DNA of 64,000 nucleotides. Source: Lactarius indigo. Its lineage: Eukaryota; Basidiomycota; Agaricomycetes; Russulales; Russulaceae. The stretch is taken from the NCBI GenBank assembly GCA_025766275.1, contig JAFKAC010000023.1, forward strand, positions 62,001 through 126,000. Reading direction: 5' to 3'. The notes beneath the pieces were generated by a model. That model saw nothing but the letters and a program-made list of their open reading frames with translations. It searched no databases and had not been told where the DNA came from. Positions 32,666 to 45,357 of the stretch are shown one piece after another (the first letter of the stretch is position 1; each line of letters opens with the position of its first letter). Made by a program: the position numbers and the translations under genes.

Positions 32666-35600
32666 CTGGGAAAACAAATATTAAGAACTGGGCAAGCAGA
32701 TTGGGAAGGGCTAAAGGAGAAAACAAGGGAAGCCCGAATTGCGATCGCGTAAGGCCACTATGGGCGCTTATGATACCACGAAACTCTTCATAGCAACGAC
32801 TCGGAGGGTACACAATGAAAGTAACGTCGAAGTAGCTCCTGCTGCCAGTGCTGCCGTATGGTCGAGTCGCCCACGGGTAGTGACGCAACTTATCTCCGAT
32901 CCGCAAATCGGATCGATTCTCCGTACTCGGGTTCAGGAAGCCAGCGGTAGTGCGCGCTCTATCGTGAAAGTTGCTGTAGAGGGAGGAGAGGGACGCACAG
33001 TAAACACGTATATTTTGCAGGACGTCATGTTTCTCGCTGATACCCCGGGTCATGCTACTCAGGCTCATGGAGCCAGTCAGGATCAGAAGGGAGGGTGGAG
33101 GCTACCCGGGCGCATAAAGTGTTGCCTTTTATACCGCTTAGTCCCAACCTGAGAGCACAGTCAAAGTAAGGCAATACCGTAGCAGATCTGTCCTCGTTAG
33201 TCCAGCGCTCGGGCTCCTCCACGCGTAAAGCACTTTCCCACCTTTCCCATGTTTGGTTTCAAGGGCTGATTTTGCCGCAAAACTCATCCAATCAAATACA
33301 CTAACTCGCTTACCTCGAACATTTTGATCAGCCTCCTTCATATAAACCCTACCTCAACCTCAACTGAGCTGATAGGCCCTTGTGATACGCCTTGGATACG
33401 CCCACACATGATACATGATGGATTCTCTGAGGGATATACCGCGGCCCGGGCTGATACAGAATGTTTCACCTAGCACATGATGATCAAGTTGTCCAACCTT
33501 ATTATTATGAACTTCCAATGTGCTTCATTGGTATGTAGGTCACAAGGAAACCCAGTGCCACCCTGATACGTGGCACTCTTCTGTGATAGCAAGACCTTTC
33601 CAATTATGGTGCACTCCGTTATGATATTCTTGACTGAGCTTCTTTCTGCGCTTAGTTTATCAGCCCATCAGGCCTCAGGAATTCAAGTGCCCCGAGCAAT
33701 TATGCGACGTAGCCTAGTAGCTATAATCAAGGCGATAATGGCACCAATATTCTTGCCGACAAAGAACTCATTTGAGTCATTCGCAACCGTCCGCGGTCTC
33801 CATCGAAAGAACGATTCCGAGAGCGAGACCACCCAAACAGATCTGCGAGAGGTCTTCGACCCACCCTCCGAGCCGGTCCCCTTCTCGAGTACAGTACCAA
33901 CTACCAAGATCATAGACTGAGAATTTCGTGGCCAGCGGACCGTTTATTACTTTCTCCCTACAAAAGAGAGCGTATTTTATCGTATGAACGCGAAGGACAC
34001 GGGATAACACTTGACTATCTTGACTGCGAAGAGGCAACAACTTGAATTCGAATGTTCGATTTGGGCCTTCGAGACGCACATTATTTGGACTGAGCGATGA
34101 GGAGATGCACGATACGTAATCACCACGTGTTCTGTGATGAATAAAGTGTTCTTCTACTCACACTTCTCGGTGGCTGGCGTAAGCGATGGAACATTGAACA
34201 CAACCAATTGACACCTCGTAAGCAGCTCAACGAATGGGGACCCGTGGCCTCGGTAATATCATAGGATAGCAAGACACTCTTCTCAATGCCCCGCGCGGGC
34301 ACTCCACAACTTCAACTGTAACAAGGGATGAGCGAGGCATTCAACTCTAGGGGTTGCAGGCCCGCCAGGAGTACTGGATGCCCGTGGCACATTGGTATTA
34401 CTGTAATCCACATATTCTTGGTCGGAGGCTTATCAAAATCCCGATATGTCCGACGTCCCCACTGTCAAATCGATAAAGAGTGCACTTCCGCGAATTTGGA
34501 TGAGTATATGGTGTTGAGATTCCAGCGCACGCGAGGCTGGTGTGGCTCGCGTTGGCAATCATACCCGTCTCCGAGTGTATTTGACTGATATATTACTTAT
34601 GGGTGATCTGAACTAGTTTCTTCTGGCCCTGTGCATATATACCTAGTATGTTATTTTCGTAGTCCTCAGGAATCGCTTCTGCCCGCGATTCCTGAGTTCT
34701 CTTTGTTTGTCTAGTGCTCTCCGCACCCAGTTCGCCTTCGCGCGTGTGCTTCGGTCCTTCACGCGGCTGCCATAACCATCTTCGAGTTCATATGGCGTAC
34801 AATGGAAATGGAAGCACCTCACGAGACGCACGCGCTACTATCAATACGATGGCAGTGCGCCAACCAGACGGAAATCAGTGGAATCTACCAGAAGAATCAT
34901 TCAGTCGACCATATGGCAACCATCGTGGTTTGGAGGGCATTCGACTGCGGCCACGATTGGGTGCCGACAGGCCTATACAGTACTTACAAAGTTAGACATG
35001 ATGAGAGCTGGTTCAACGGTTTGTGATGTCAGTGCCGGACGGTTTGGTGGCAGCCGCGGTAGTCGGGATGTAGAACCTCAGGCTGGCGTCGGCTCAGCTA
35101 CCGAATACCGTAAGTGACGTGAGGTTGGTCTACTGTATTTGCGGAGAAAATCGTCAACCACAAGAAAGAGACAGCCCAGTAACTTCAGGTTCACGGCACT
35201 TTTCGTGGGGCATATCTTACACCCTTCCCGTGGTGCCTCCAGCTACGTTAGGTTTCCCGCGTTGAACACGGAGTAGCAGTCGGTGGGGGATCAGGATACT
35301 ACAATATGTAGAGGTTCAAATCGTCCAATTGACTGGCAAACCTGGCAGGTCTGCTCAAGTTGGTCCCCTGAGTGACCCCAGAAGGCCTGCACTCCTTGTT
35401 CTGCAAGCTCGCTTGCTGATGCGGAGTTCCCCATGGTACTAGTACCGTAACACAATCCCGACCAGCTGGCATCTCAGAAACCCCAACGGCGTAGTGGCTC
35501 GCTTCCCAAGTGGGAATACGGTGGTATTACTGTAAATCCGTGCCGGGTGCCTTGCCAGTGCTTTTCTAAATATTTTCCCAAAGAGTGCCATGGCTCAATG

Positions 35601-36117
35601 ATTGGTACGCCACGTCAAATGGAGGTGTGCCTCTTGTATAAACCCAGGTATATTTGTGAGTGTGGTGGGCTAGAAAGGTGAGCCTTTCTTTTTAGTGGAG
35701 TTTTGAATTTATAGCATTTGCAGTGAGTAAGTTTACGAGTGTTACGAGTGGTTGACGCAAAGTTATCGTTATGACGGATGCAGAGCACGGGAACTGTAAT
35801 CTTGACTATAATGCCAATTTTTAATGTAACTTACTGTATCGTACCTATCAGGCACAATAAAGGGACGATAGAGTGCCACGTCTACGTCCAGCCTCCCAGC
35901 ACACGGCACAGGGGTTGTTGCGGTGACGTCTCCATATATTGGAAGTCTCTTTGAAGGGGTTGGGGAAGCGAAGGTAATGTTTCTTGATGATTTGAGCCCT
36001 CCGCCTCACGCGGCCATCTGCATTACCACTAAAGGTGGGGCGGCGATCGAAAGCTGCAAGTAACTCATCTTTATGATTGTGCACAGTATCGCAGCCCTAC
36101 ACCAGGTCGAATTCCAT
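32666..36117. other. Long stretch without a supported gene
   Basis: Apart from the missing first exon of the transporter, nothing here matches a family. An open stretch at 33570-33920 (+) begins MALFCDSKTF and is not repeated elsewhere; I cannot defend it as a gene. TACTGTA heptamers are at 34399, 35131, 35528 and 35832; two of them sit in the shared words GGTATTACTGTAA. Confidence 0.4.
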
Positions 36118-36873
36118 GACTAGCCCCAAGTCAGTGCTAGTAGCGACTCGGAATACCCTACAACGACGTTCCTTAGAGATTGATGCGGATTTGGAACAGC
36201 GGGAGAGATGGCTTTCGAATGAGGCTTGTTTGTCACCAACATTTCAGCTGACTTTTAATAACTTTGACCACGGCCTGTTGGGAACCAGACTCCTTCCCGT
36301 TTCGATGCTCTCCGCGTAAGAGGCTCCCAATCAATCACGTGTGCTTTCCCACACCCAACTTCCTTTTTTATCCAAACTTCAGCGCCTCGTTACTCTCATT
36401 GCTGCACCCCAGTATCAATACTCGACTCAACAGATGAATCAGGATCTGATGGTAGACGGCTATATCGCCTCTACGTTCAACCCTCAGGATGCAGAAATAT
36501 ACCACTGTATCCTATTGAGGAGGGGTCCTCATTTTTTACAACCATCCATCCACAACGGGATCTTCTACGCCATGCCTCCACATAGACCAGACCTCGATCC
36601 ACGCCAACCACAAACGCCTTGGGTGATAGACCATATGGTCTGGAACCGGGGTACTGTAATCGGACAGCCGATATGGGCCACGCGTAACCAATACGAGCTC
36701 CTAAGCCCTCCTATCTTTTTTGTCCACCGAAATGGTGCACTTGGCTTGCCTTTAATCCAAGCTGCGGGCGGGGACTGCATGTCTCTCCAAGGCGCATCCC
36801 GACCCGCCCCCCTTGGCGAGACTTGCAGCACCCACGCACAGATTCGTATTGGTGTGAGTTGACTATCTTTGTT
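36118..36873 (+). pseudogene. Truncated inverted copy of the 38460-39309 gene, exon 1 only
   Basis: From 36398 to 36873 the sequence is a near copy, in inverted orientation, of exon 1 plus the first 20 intron bases of the gene at 38460-39309. The encoded peptides differ at about 9 of 150 positions and the frame is fully open. The start codon of the other copy (ATG GCT GCA) is ATT here (36398-36400). After the shared GTGAGTTGACTATCTTTGTT the sequences diverge and the later exons are absent. An open stretch at 36118-36315 (starting MTSPKSVL) ends at a possible donor GTAAGA with an acceptor at 36382, but the phases do not match, so a fusion with this stretch is unproven. Function unknown. Confidence 0.6.
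36398..36873 (+). repeat. Left arm of a 476-bp inverted repeat
   Basis: This arm pairs with 38834-39309 on the opposite strand. Both arms are 476 bp with no visible indel between them. The loop is about 1.96 kb. Confidence 0.9.
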
Positions 36874-38459
36874 GAACCTCGCTAGGGCTCACTCACCGCG
36901 CAGGTCATACCCTCGAGCATACTTGGACCATAGTAGTATACTTTGCCACTGCTGAGTAGTCCTGAATTGCCTCATTCTATAGCGACTTTGTCGAGAATAA
37001 AGACGGGCGTACTATAGCGAGTCTCTGGTGTGAGGAAGACATTCGCGGGCAACAAGCCACGATTATGAACAATTCTACATTTACCCCACGCACTGTGGAT
37101 CCCCGTCTCTCGGTCAAAGCCGCCGATCATTTAATCATTGACTATGGCCGCACCACATGTCCTCGTCGTTTATTGTCGCTCAGATAATGAAAAGGTTCGA
37201 TTCGTATAAAAATCAGTCGATTTTTGCGTCCTCTGCCAGTGGTCCTTGAAAATCTCGACCCGCCATAGGATCCGTTCATTGCTTAGTTCGTACCCTCTCT
37301 GTCTTCGGGTTGTCTACGTCCTCTCTCGACGACGTCTGTACCTCCGCAGTAACGTCTACATTGCTGTAGGTGGACGCTGCGAGCATGCACCCGTTATCCT
37401 GAGGAAGACAGAGATGAACGGGAGAGAGATACGGTCGAGATGAGTCTAGAAGATGGGAGATGATGTCTTGATGGCCGAGCACCTAGGTAGAGGCAAGTGG
37501 GAGATTTGTCTTTGTAATTTATATAGAGTATTTAGAATCGAAGGAACTCCAACATGAGTTATCGACGTTGGGTTGGCGGCAAGTACATGACAAGCGTGTG
37601 GTGAGTACTGTAGTCAGAGCAAATCACTGACATGGTGGCATTGTAATGTACGTACGTTTGACTTGTCGTGCATATAGTTGAGTACCTGGTAAGTTGTTCT
37701 TTTACCGTGACCACGATCACATCGATCGGGTTTGCGGTCCTTCCAGTTTCCACGGAGGAACGTTTACCCTGGCATAACTCAGGTCCCGTTGCCGTTACAC
37801 GATACACTGGCAATACGAGGTCCCATCTCTATCGCCAAAGGTTAGTTGGGTGTGAAAAACACTTGTTGACTGAGTGGAGTGCCGGTCTCTTCTGACCTAC
37901 CTTCTGCTCCCATAGCTTGCTCGTGGTGGTGTGCAGCGACTTTTTATTTCGGCGTTTCGGTCAATCGATAGTAGTATCTGGGCCGGCCGGGTCCAATAGT
38001 GCTCTTTTAGGTGCCACGTTTCCGAGACGTTCCCAGACGGCGTTCCTAGAAATGCAGCAACTCAAACTCCTCGGACGATCAGCATGTCGCTGTCGGGGAC
38101 CTAAACCCGTTCTGGAGATGCTAGGAACACGTTCTCGGTCCTGAAATTTCCCACACGATAGATCTTTGTTCCTCGATCGAATTGTTTCGTCATTCTGGAC
38201 AGGTGGCGAATGGTAGATAAAACTAAGTTATGACCATGACTTGGGGGTTAGAGTGGCGCGGCGGTCAATCATGTCCAGAGCAGGCCAGGGCCCTCTCAGG
38301 GCGATTAGTTAGCACACAAAACGTCTCGGCGACCCAGATGCACAATTACTTCTAAATTATTTGGGTGTAAGGTACGATAGTAGTACGGTTATTAGAGTGT
38401 ATTTGGTCTGCTAGCTGCATTACGACAAGTGCCTCCAGTTTGTCTCGTGCCCGTGACTT
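36874..38459. other. Spacer between the inverted copies
   Basis: No recognisable gene. Small open stretches at 37246-37443 (+) and 37559-37813 (-) have no family resemblance. A TACTGTA lies at 37606. AAAGGTTCGATTCG near 37193 resembles a tRNA B box, but no matching A box or cloverleaf arms are visible. Confidence 0.45.
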
Positions 38460-39309
38460 TCACAACAAGAAGCGATTTGCCTGGAGAATGGGCATCCAGC
38501 TACCTTGCGAGACGTGAACTACTCCGATCAACACAACATCGCCGGGAGTGATGCCGCCGTTTCCGATTAAATAGCGCTGTTCGTTGTCGTAAAAGTTAGG
38601 CTGACGTCCCTCATCCTGAAAGTTTCGTCCCGTTAGTCCTAAGGAAGAGAGCTCTGAGGAAGAATCGTGGTCACCATGAACTTTTTCACTTTCTTGGCCA
38701 CGTGCTTTACAAACTTCTCGAGTTGGATGATTTCTCGCCTTGGTGTTTGGGTCCGAATCATGATTTGATCGTCCCATGGGCGATAACCGCGCCACTGGAA
38801 GATGTTTATTCAATTCAATCGACGCGAGAGCTGAACAAAGATAGTCAACTCACACCAATACGAATCTGTGCGTGGGTGCTGCAAGTCTCGCCAAGGGGGG
38901 CAGGTCGGGATGCGCCTTGGAGAGACATGCAGTCCCCGCCCGCAGCTTGGATTAAAGGCAAGCCAAGTGCACCATTTCGGTGGACAAAAAAGATAGGAGG
39001 GCTTAGGAGCTCGTATTGGTTACGCGTGACCCATATCTGCTGTCCGATTACAGTACCCCGGTTCCAGACCATATGGTCTATCACCCAAGGCGTTTGTGGT
39101 TGGCGCGGATCGAGGTCTGGTCTATGTGGAGGCATGGCGTAGAAGATCCCGTTGTGGATGGATGGTTGTAAAAAATGAGGATTCCTCCTCAATAGGATAC
39201 AGTAGTATGTTTCTGCATCCTGAGGGCTGAACGTAGTGGCGATATAGCCGTCTATCATCAGATCCTGATTCATCTGTTGAGTCGAGTATTGATAGTGGGG
39301 TGCAGCCAT
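38460..39309 (-). CDS. Uncharacterised protein, 243 residues
   Basis: Three exons (complement of 38854-39309, 38675-38794, 38460-38615) give 244 codons; both introns are 59 bp GT-AG. The start is the ATG of MAAPHYQYST. Notable segments are DGYIATTF, HNGIFYAMPPHRPDLDP, PPIFFVHRNGALGLPL, then WRGYRPWDDQIMIRTQT and GITPGDVVLIGVVHVSQGSW. I do not recognise a domain; the WxGY...W and V-V-L-I-G-V-V-H-V-S blocks look structured, and I suspect a lineage-specific family. Its exon 1 has an inverted partial copy 2 kb away. TACAGTA heptamers occur inside the gene at 39049 and 39198. Confidence 0.7.
38834..39309 (-). repeat. Right arm of the 476-bp inverted repeat
   Basis: Partner of 36398-36873. The outer boundary coincides with the start codon of the intact gene; the inner boundary is 20 bp inside its first intron. 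Confidence 0.9.
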
Positions 39310-40781
39310 GAGCTCTTTCGATGGTTATAGAGAGATTAGTGTTTGGAGAAATGAGTGGGGGACGAGGTAGGAAAACTTGTCTTTTTGAAGGGCGAAGGTG
39401 CCCATCTAGCCGCCGTTCATGTATTAGTCGTTGTTGCCGCATCCCGACATCGGTCAGCGAGGCTCTTTGTGGCCAGTGTTACTTTAGTTTAGTGGTTGGA
39501 TTCGGTGGCCTATGTGGCGGGAGACGCGACCCCGGCTCTGAGTCTTCAGGATTTCTGCTAGGCACTACAATCGGAATAATATAACACAATATCGGAGAAA
39601 TCTGCGATGAATGGCACCCTTCCTGAGTCAAAACACTAGACAAGCACGGGGGTTAACAAGCCGCAGCGCCAGCGCAGTGTACATGAAGTCAAAGAGCCCG
39701 CGTTGTCCGGATGATGGATTGCAAGCAGGTACACCAACGGATGAAAGCTGTGACTCATACTAAAATTGCTTCAGGACCACAGCAAAGGTCATCCGATTGA
39801 AGTATGCTGCCAGAACAGCACATTCGTGCAAGAAAAGCTAAAAACACCGGACGGTGCGACTTTTTCACGCAATCTACGTGGATAGTTGGAATGAAGTTGA
39901 GTGGTATTTGGCTCAGAATTTTTCGGCCTCATAGAAACGCCACTAAAAATACCATTTGGTAGGTTGGGTCCGTAGCGTCGGACAGTCTACACCTTTGGTT
40001 GCGGGGCTTCAACGGTGCCAGAACCAGGTAATTGGGTCTTTAGGTATGGAAAGCCTTTTAAGCATGCCTCTGCGTCTTGAGTAGACTCAGAGCCATAAAC
40101 CAGGAACGCCACTAGCACAGACATAGCTCTAGTGGATGCCGTCGCCGAACGAAGCCAGTTACTTGGATATGAAGGCAAAGATGACATTATATCCCAGTGC
40201 GCCGCTGCCCTCCGCGGTGTATGGCCACGGCCATTACTGTAAACAAAAAGAAGAGGAATAAAAACGTCAGAGACACCGAGTGATGCATCAGTTAGGGGAC
40301 TGGCAAATGATGTGCTTCAAGTTGAACTCCGTGCTGTGCCAAAGGAAGGTTGTATGCGTGCGCGCTTGATAAGAGAACGCCCCGGAATACACTGGCGCTC
40401 GGCCGAAATCGGTCCGTTATCACATGGTCACGGGAAGGAGTACTGTACAGAGCAATGACACAGTTACTAACAGGTTAATAGCACTGAGGTGGTGCTTGGG
40501 AACGACCAAGAGCCAGTGTCGTATTTAGTTGCTGGCATAGCATTTTTCGTGAACCGGTGATTAGTAACCCCGCGCCAAGTTGCCAGTGGAGTGGAAGATG
40601 AGGGGTTTGCCTGTTGAAGTGGCACGTATGAGCTGGGGTGTGGATTCAAGTTACCGCTGACCGCGGAACTGTCAAAATCCTGGATGGGGGCGGACCACGG
40701 CCCGGAGTCGGGCGCCGTGGGGCACTCACTAATCATGATGATCGAACGTGAACGCTTTGGTTTCCATCTCATACCGTAACC
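39310..40781. other. Mostly intergenic, weak minus-strand candidate
   Basis: A candidate minus-strand gene could run from an ATG at 40736 (MISECPTAP) through an open stretch to about 40467 and, after an unplaced intron, an exon ending at 39987 that contains NGRGHTPRRAAAHWDI, faintly ankyrin-like. No motif confirms it. It would diverge from phospholipase D with only about 45 bp between start codons, which is suspiciously tight. TACTGTA heptamers lie at 40235 and 40441. Confidence 0.3.
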
Positions 40782-43700
40782 ATGTCGCTTTTTACTCAAA
40801 TCATAGACCACCTCCCTGAAAACGTACAAGGCAGAGCACGTACGCTCGCAGCGTCGATAGATCGCGTCCCAGAAGGTATACAACGTACAGAGGACACAAT
40901 CATAGGTCCGCTTTGTTTTCGACTCTTACATTTACTGCTCTCTGACTTACTTGACTTCAGGGCTTTTGAACCCGAATAGTGAGATTCAGTTTGCATCCGG
41001 CTCGTATATATCTTTTAACATTCCAATAGGAAGACACGAAACCCCTGATGCCAAGATCCATGACGAAATACGTGCAGAAATTAACGCAGGTCACCGCTTT
41101 GGAAGCTTTGCGAACGAGAGGGCTCAGAATGCCGTGAAATGGTGTGTGGTCCTCTATACGTAGTTGCCGTTGTATTCCTATCGGGATCTTTGCAGGCACA
41201 TTGATGGTCATGACTACTTTTATGCACTCTCTGAGATGCTCGACAGTGCCCGAGAGTGTATCTTTATCCTGGTATGAGTTCTTTCTACTCATTCCTCATC
41301 GTTTGTGTGACGCCTAGTGAAGGACTGGTGGTTGACCCCAGAGCTCTATCTACGTCGTCCGCCTGCATACCATCCGGAGTGGCGTCTCGACAGGATCCTC
41401 AAGCGCAAAGCCGAGCAAGGCGTGAAGATCTACGTCATCGTTTATAAAGAGGTACGGTTAACTAGCCTATCTTTCATCGGCTGCTCTAATGGCCAGTAGG
41501 TGACCCAAACTATGAGTATGAGTTCTTCACATACCAAGGTAAGCCACCCTGGTCTCTGTCAGATGTGTGCGTGCTCACCACCGTTGTATTTAGAAAGCTC
41601 TCGAGGCCCTTCACCCCAATATTGCGTGCATGCGCCACCCGGATCATATCGGGTCCAAAGGTGCTTCTCTTTATTGATATCATTTAGCGCGGCTGATATA
41701 CCGATCTGGCAGATAATGTCGAGTTTTGGTCCCACCACGAGAAAGTTGTAGTTGTTGACAATCATCGCGCATGCATTGGCGGGCTCGACATTTGTTTTGG
41801 TCGCTGGGACACACAGAATCATCCGCTTGCCGACGCACATCCGACAGATTTTTCGCGTACCCTCTTTCCTGGCCAGGACTACAACAATGCCCGCATCTTG
41901 GACTTCCAGAACGTTTGCAACTACGTGAGCGGGACTATTTCCGTGTTGGAGAGTCCTCGTATGCCATGGCACGACGTACGCTTCTCGATGGCTCCGTTGT
42001 TCGGTTCTGACTGACCAGCTGTTTCAGGTGCACATGACAATCGATGGGCCCGTGGTTCTTGACATCGTGCAGCACTTTGTTGAACGTTGGAATGAAGTCA
42101 AAACTCGGAAGGTGTGTAACCTGCCGTTCACCAGATTATCACGTGCGCTAATCTTAGCGCTCTACCAATAGTACAAGGACAATAGGTCTGTTTCAAATTC
42201 TTTATTTCTTGCCCCTCTATTGATCGCCCCTATCTTAAGTCGCTTTGACTGGCTCGCTCTCCCACACAATGTCGCCGCTGCTCCAAACGAGGCGATCGTA
42301 CGCCACCCGCAGCGCGAGCACTGGCATCAAGTCGGTCGCCACTTCAGGCAGCGTTTCCATCGTCTGCAAGGGGACAGAGAAGGAAACGAGCCTGGTGACG
42401 AACACTACTCGACGGCACCTCATGGATCGTGCCGTGTACAGGTCGTTCGGAGTGTCAGCGACTGGAGCCACGGCGTGTTGACGGAGCATAGTATTCAGAA
42501 CGCCTGTGAGATGAAGAGGTATTCCTTACTTAGGCCACGGATTGACAAGGTTCTGCAGATATACAGTTGATTCGGGAGGCTAACCACTTTATTTTCATTG
42601 GTACGTGGTCCCTACCTTGTGCACGAATGTGGGGGATGAAGCTTCTTTTTTTTTATTACAGAGAACCAGTTTTTGTAAGTTATTCATCTTCCTGTTAATT
42701 GCAGGAGTAATCACTAGCGTCCTTAGCATATCGAGCACGAAACAGTCGGGGCCTGTAAAGAATCAGATCGCCGCTGCACTTGTCGAGCGCATTATTAGCG
42801 CGGCTCGGTCCGGGAGGAAATTCAAGGTCAGTATTCTTCCCTCCTCAAAGACAGCTCACGAATGCGTGTCCTTGCGGGAAGGTTGTTGTGGTCATCCCAG
42901 AGCTTCCAGCGTTTGCGGGTGACGTGAAAAGTGAGACATCACTCAAGACCATCATGGCTGGGCAATACCGCACGATCAACCGCGGAGGGAACAGCATATA
43001 CGAGGAGATCCGTCGGGCAGGTTTCGAACCGTAAGCGTGTAGTCTCGCCATCTATCGCATGTCTTGATATGGGTGTTCCATTAGGACTGACTACATCCGG
43101 TTCTATCACCTGCGCGTGTATGACCGGATCAACGCCCCAATGGGTATGTACCCCCGATTTTATGAATCAAGGACTTGCTTACACGAGCTATTGAGATACA
43201 CTCATTGCACGGATGGAGGCCAGTTCGGGTGTCAAGTTCAACGAGGCCCAGGTGGCGCTTGCCCGTCAATGGATCGGCGATTCGGCAGATCCCGACATGC
43301 CGACCGAGGTCACAATCACACTCCCCGAACCAACTGTCGAAGGCATTGTCCTAAGTGACAAGACTGAAGTCAAGAAGGAGACTTACCCTCTTCCTCGTTC
43401 GTATGACGAAGCGGTGTCTGTGATCAAGCGTTTCGAGCATGGGGCAGACGTACTCGTGGGGAGAAGGAATGAGGCTGTCGCTGATACAGTTGGGCAGCAC
43501 GCGCTCCAAGACCAAACGAACCTCGCATCCGAGGAATGGTTGGGAAGCGAGGAAGAGGAACTCAATTCGTGCGTATTGTTTTAGCTCTGATTCCCTGCCA
43601 GCGTATCTCATACTCCTGGCAGATATGTGTCCGAGCTGTCGTATATCCACACTAAGCTCATGATCGTTGACGACCGTCGCGTCATCGTGCGCCTTTGCCC

Positions 43701-44599
43701 ACTTGTTCCATATAATATTGTTGACGTTCGCTTCTCAGATGGGCTCGGCGAACCTGAACGACCGCAGTCAAAGAGTGCGCGCTTCTCCGACTTACCACTT
43801 CAACCAATTGTATTGTATCCTCATTTGTTGATTTCAGGGTGATGGGGACTCCGAGATTGCCCTGGTCGTCGAGGACGACTGATCATATACCGAGTTATAT
43901 GGATGGCCGCCCCTACAGTGCTGGCCGTTTCGCCGCGTCCCTTAGGCGCAAGCTCTTCCGTCGTGCGTGACCATTTTGCTACGAACCGAGTTCCACTCTT
44001 GACGTCACCGGCCGCGTGTGCCTTTACAGAACACCTCGGTTTGATCCCCCCGCAGGACGTAACTTCCCGTCGCGAACACGTTACGTCGTTCATGCGTCCG
44101 GCGCCGGTGCCGAATGACGACGAGACAGACCTTAGAGAGGACGCCTGCGTTGCTGACCCGTTGTCTGATGAAACGCTGAATTTACTGAATTACCACTGCA
44201 CGGGTGAACCGTGAGGTGTTCACAGAGCTCTTCCGCCCGTTGCCGAGCAACCTCGTGCACAACTGGGCAGCCTATGAGGTAAGCGGGGACTCGTGTAAAT
44301 ATACACCACTCAGATGCGCTTGCTAAACTAGCATCGTGCAGATATATAAGCCGAAGGTCAAAGTGGGCCACGTTGTTCCTAACGTATCGCTCCAGCGTGT
44401 GAAGGAGCGGCTCGCGCTTGTGCGTGGGTCACTTGTGGAAGCACCGATCGTGCGTTGGCTCTATTCCCTTCTTTCGTTTCGTTTCTGGTTCCGAGGACTC
44501 AAGTCTTGAAAATTCCAGGACTTTTTGATTGATGAGAAAGACTTTGCTGAGGGGCCCGACTGGATTGGACTTAATCCCACGCTCCCGATCTATATTTGA
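40782..44599 (+). CDS. Phospholipase D, frameshifted after the second HKD motif
   Basis: Nineteen exons from 40782 to 43882 join in frame to 697 codons before TGA at 43880-43882. The enzyme hydrolyses phosphatidylcholine to phosphatidic acid. Both catalytic HxKxxxxD motifs are present: HHEKVVVVD in the exon at 41713-41975 and HTKLMIVDD in 43623-43686, with GSANLNDRSQ following. Other family blocks are DWWLTPELYLRR, MPWHDVHM, VRSVSDWSHG and RFYHLRVYDR. Two exons are only 14 and 13 nt (42172-42185, 42662-42674). At about 43877 one extra base turns the expected EDTDxIPS into EDD-stop; the rest of the protein (HLGLIPPQD, NREVFTELFRP, ending LPIYI at 44599) continues in another frame and needs a second one-base correction near 44191. 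Either the C-terminus is truncated or the sequence has insertion errors. Confidence 0.85.
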
Positions 44600-45357
44600 A
44601 CTTACGTGTGGAGCGGTGTAAATGATCTAGAAGTGGGGGGTAAAGGGAGCCATAAGGAACAGAAGCTGATAGTGATATAGGAACGTGTTAACGGTGTATT
44701 GTGACAATTTGAATGTAAGTGGGTACAATAGGTGACTGGAGGCGAAATGAATGAGTTGGAGCCACATTCACATTACGGCATATCTTGTTAGGAGACCAAC
44801 GACGTAAACTGCTCCCTCGAACTTGCCCTCGAAAGTTGCATCTGATACTACGGGTTACTACTTTGCCTGCTCCACTACCTGTTCAGCATGGGCTTTCGGA
44901 GCTGGTGTTCCCGTCAGAAGTAAATCACGGTGACATGTATGGTGCAAGTGTCGGATTAACCTACGACCCCCAAAACAAGGGTTACTCCACAACTTGATGA
45001 TGTTCTATTCTCGAACACCCTTACTCCACTTTAGCGTTTTTCTTGGCGTTCATTCAGTTCCTAAGGTCCTGGGGCATGTAATGCTTCGTGTCGGATCCAA
45101 TGACAGGCGCGACACAATCGGGACACATATAGGGCTAGCAGTCCGTCGGTTTCATTGCCGTCTCCCAGATCCTGCTGTGCCATTTTTCTACTTGGCTCAT
45201 CTGGGGGAGATAAAGAATCCGACACTCACGGCAACATTCGTTGATTGCCGTTTTCTGTGAATAGAATTTTCCTATGAATAGGGTGAGTTTTTTTCGCCTT
45301 CTTCCTCGTTCGTGCAGTCGGCTTACCCTCTCGCCCTACCCTACGCACATATTTTCA
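44600..45357. other. Intergenic
   Basis: Small open stretches at 44785-44997 and 44994-45260 match nothing I know. No gene is supported between phospholipase D and the ThrE-type gene. Confidence 0.45.

Noticed and set aside
37193..37206. tRNA B-box-like GGTTCGATTCG
   Set aside because: No A box, anticodon stem or acceptor pairing could be found upstream. The same holds for a similar word at about 55597.
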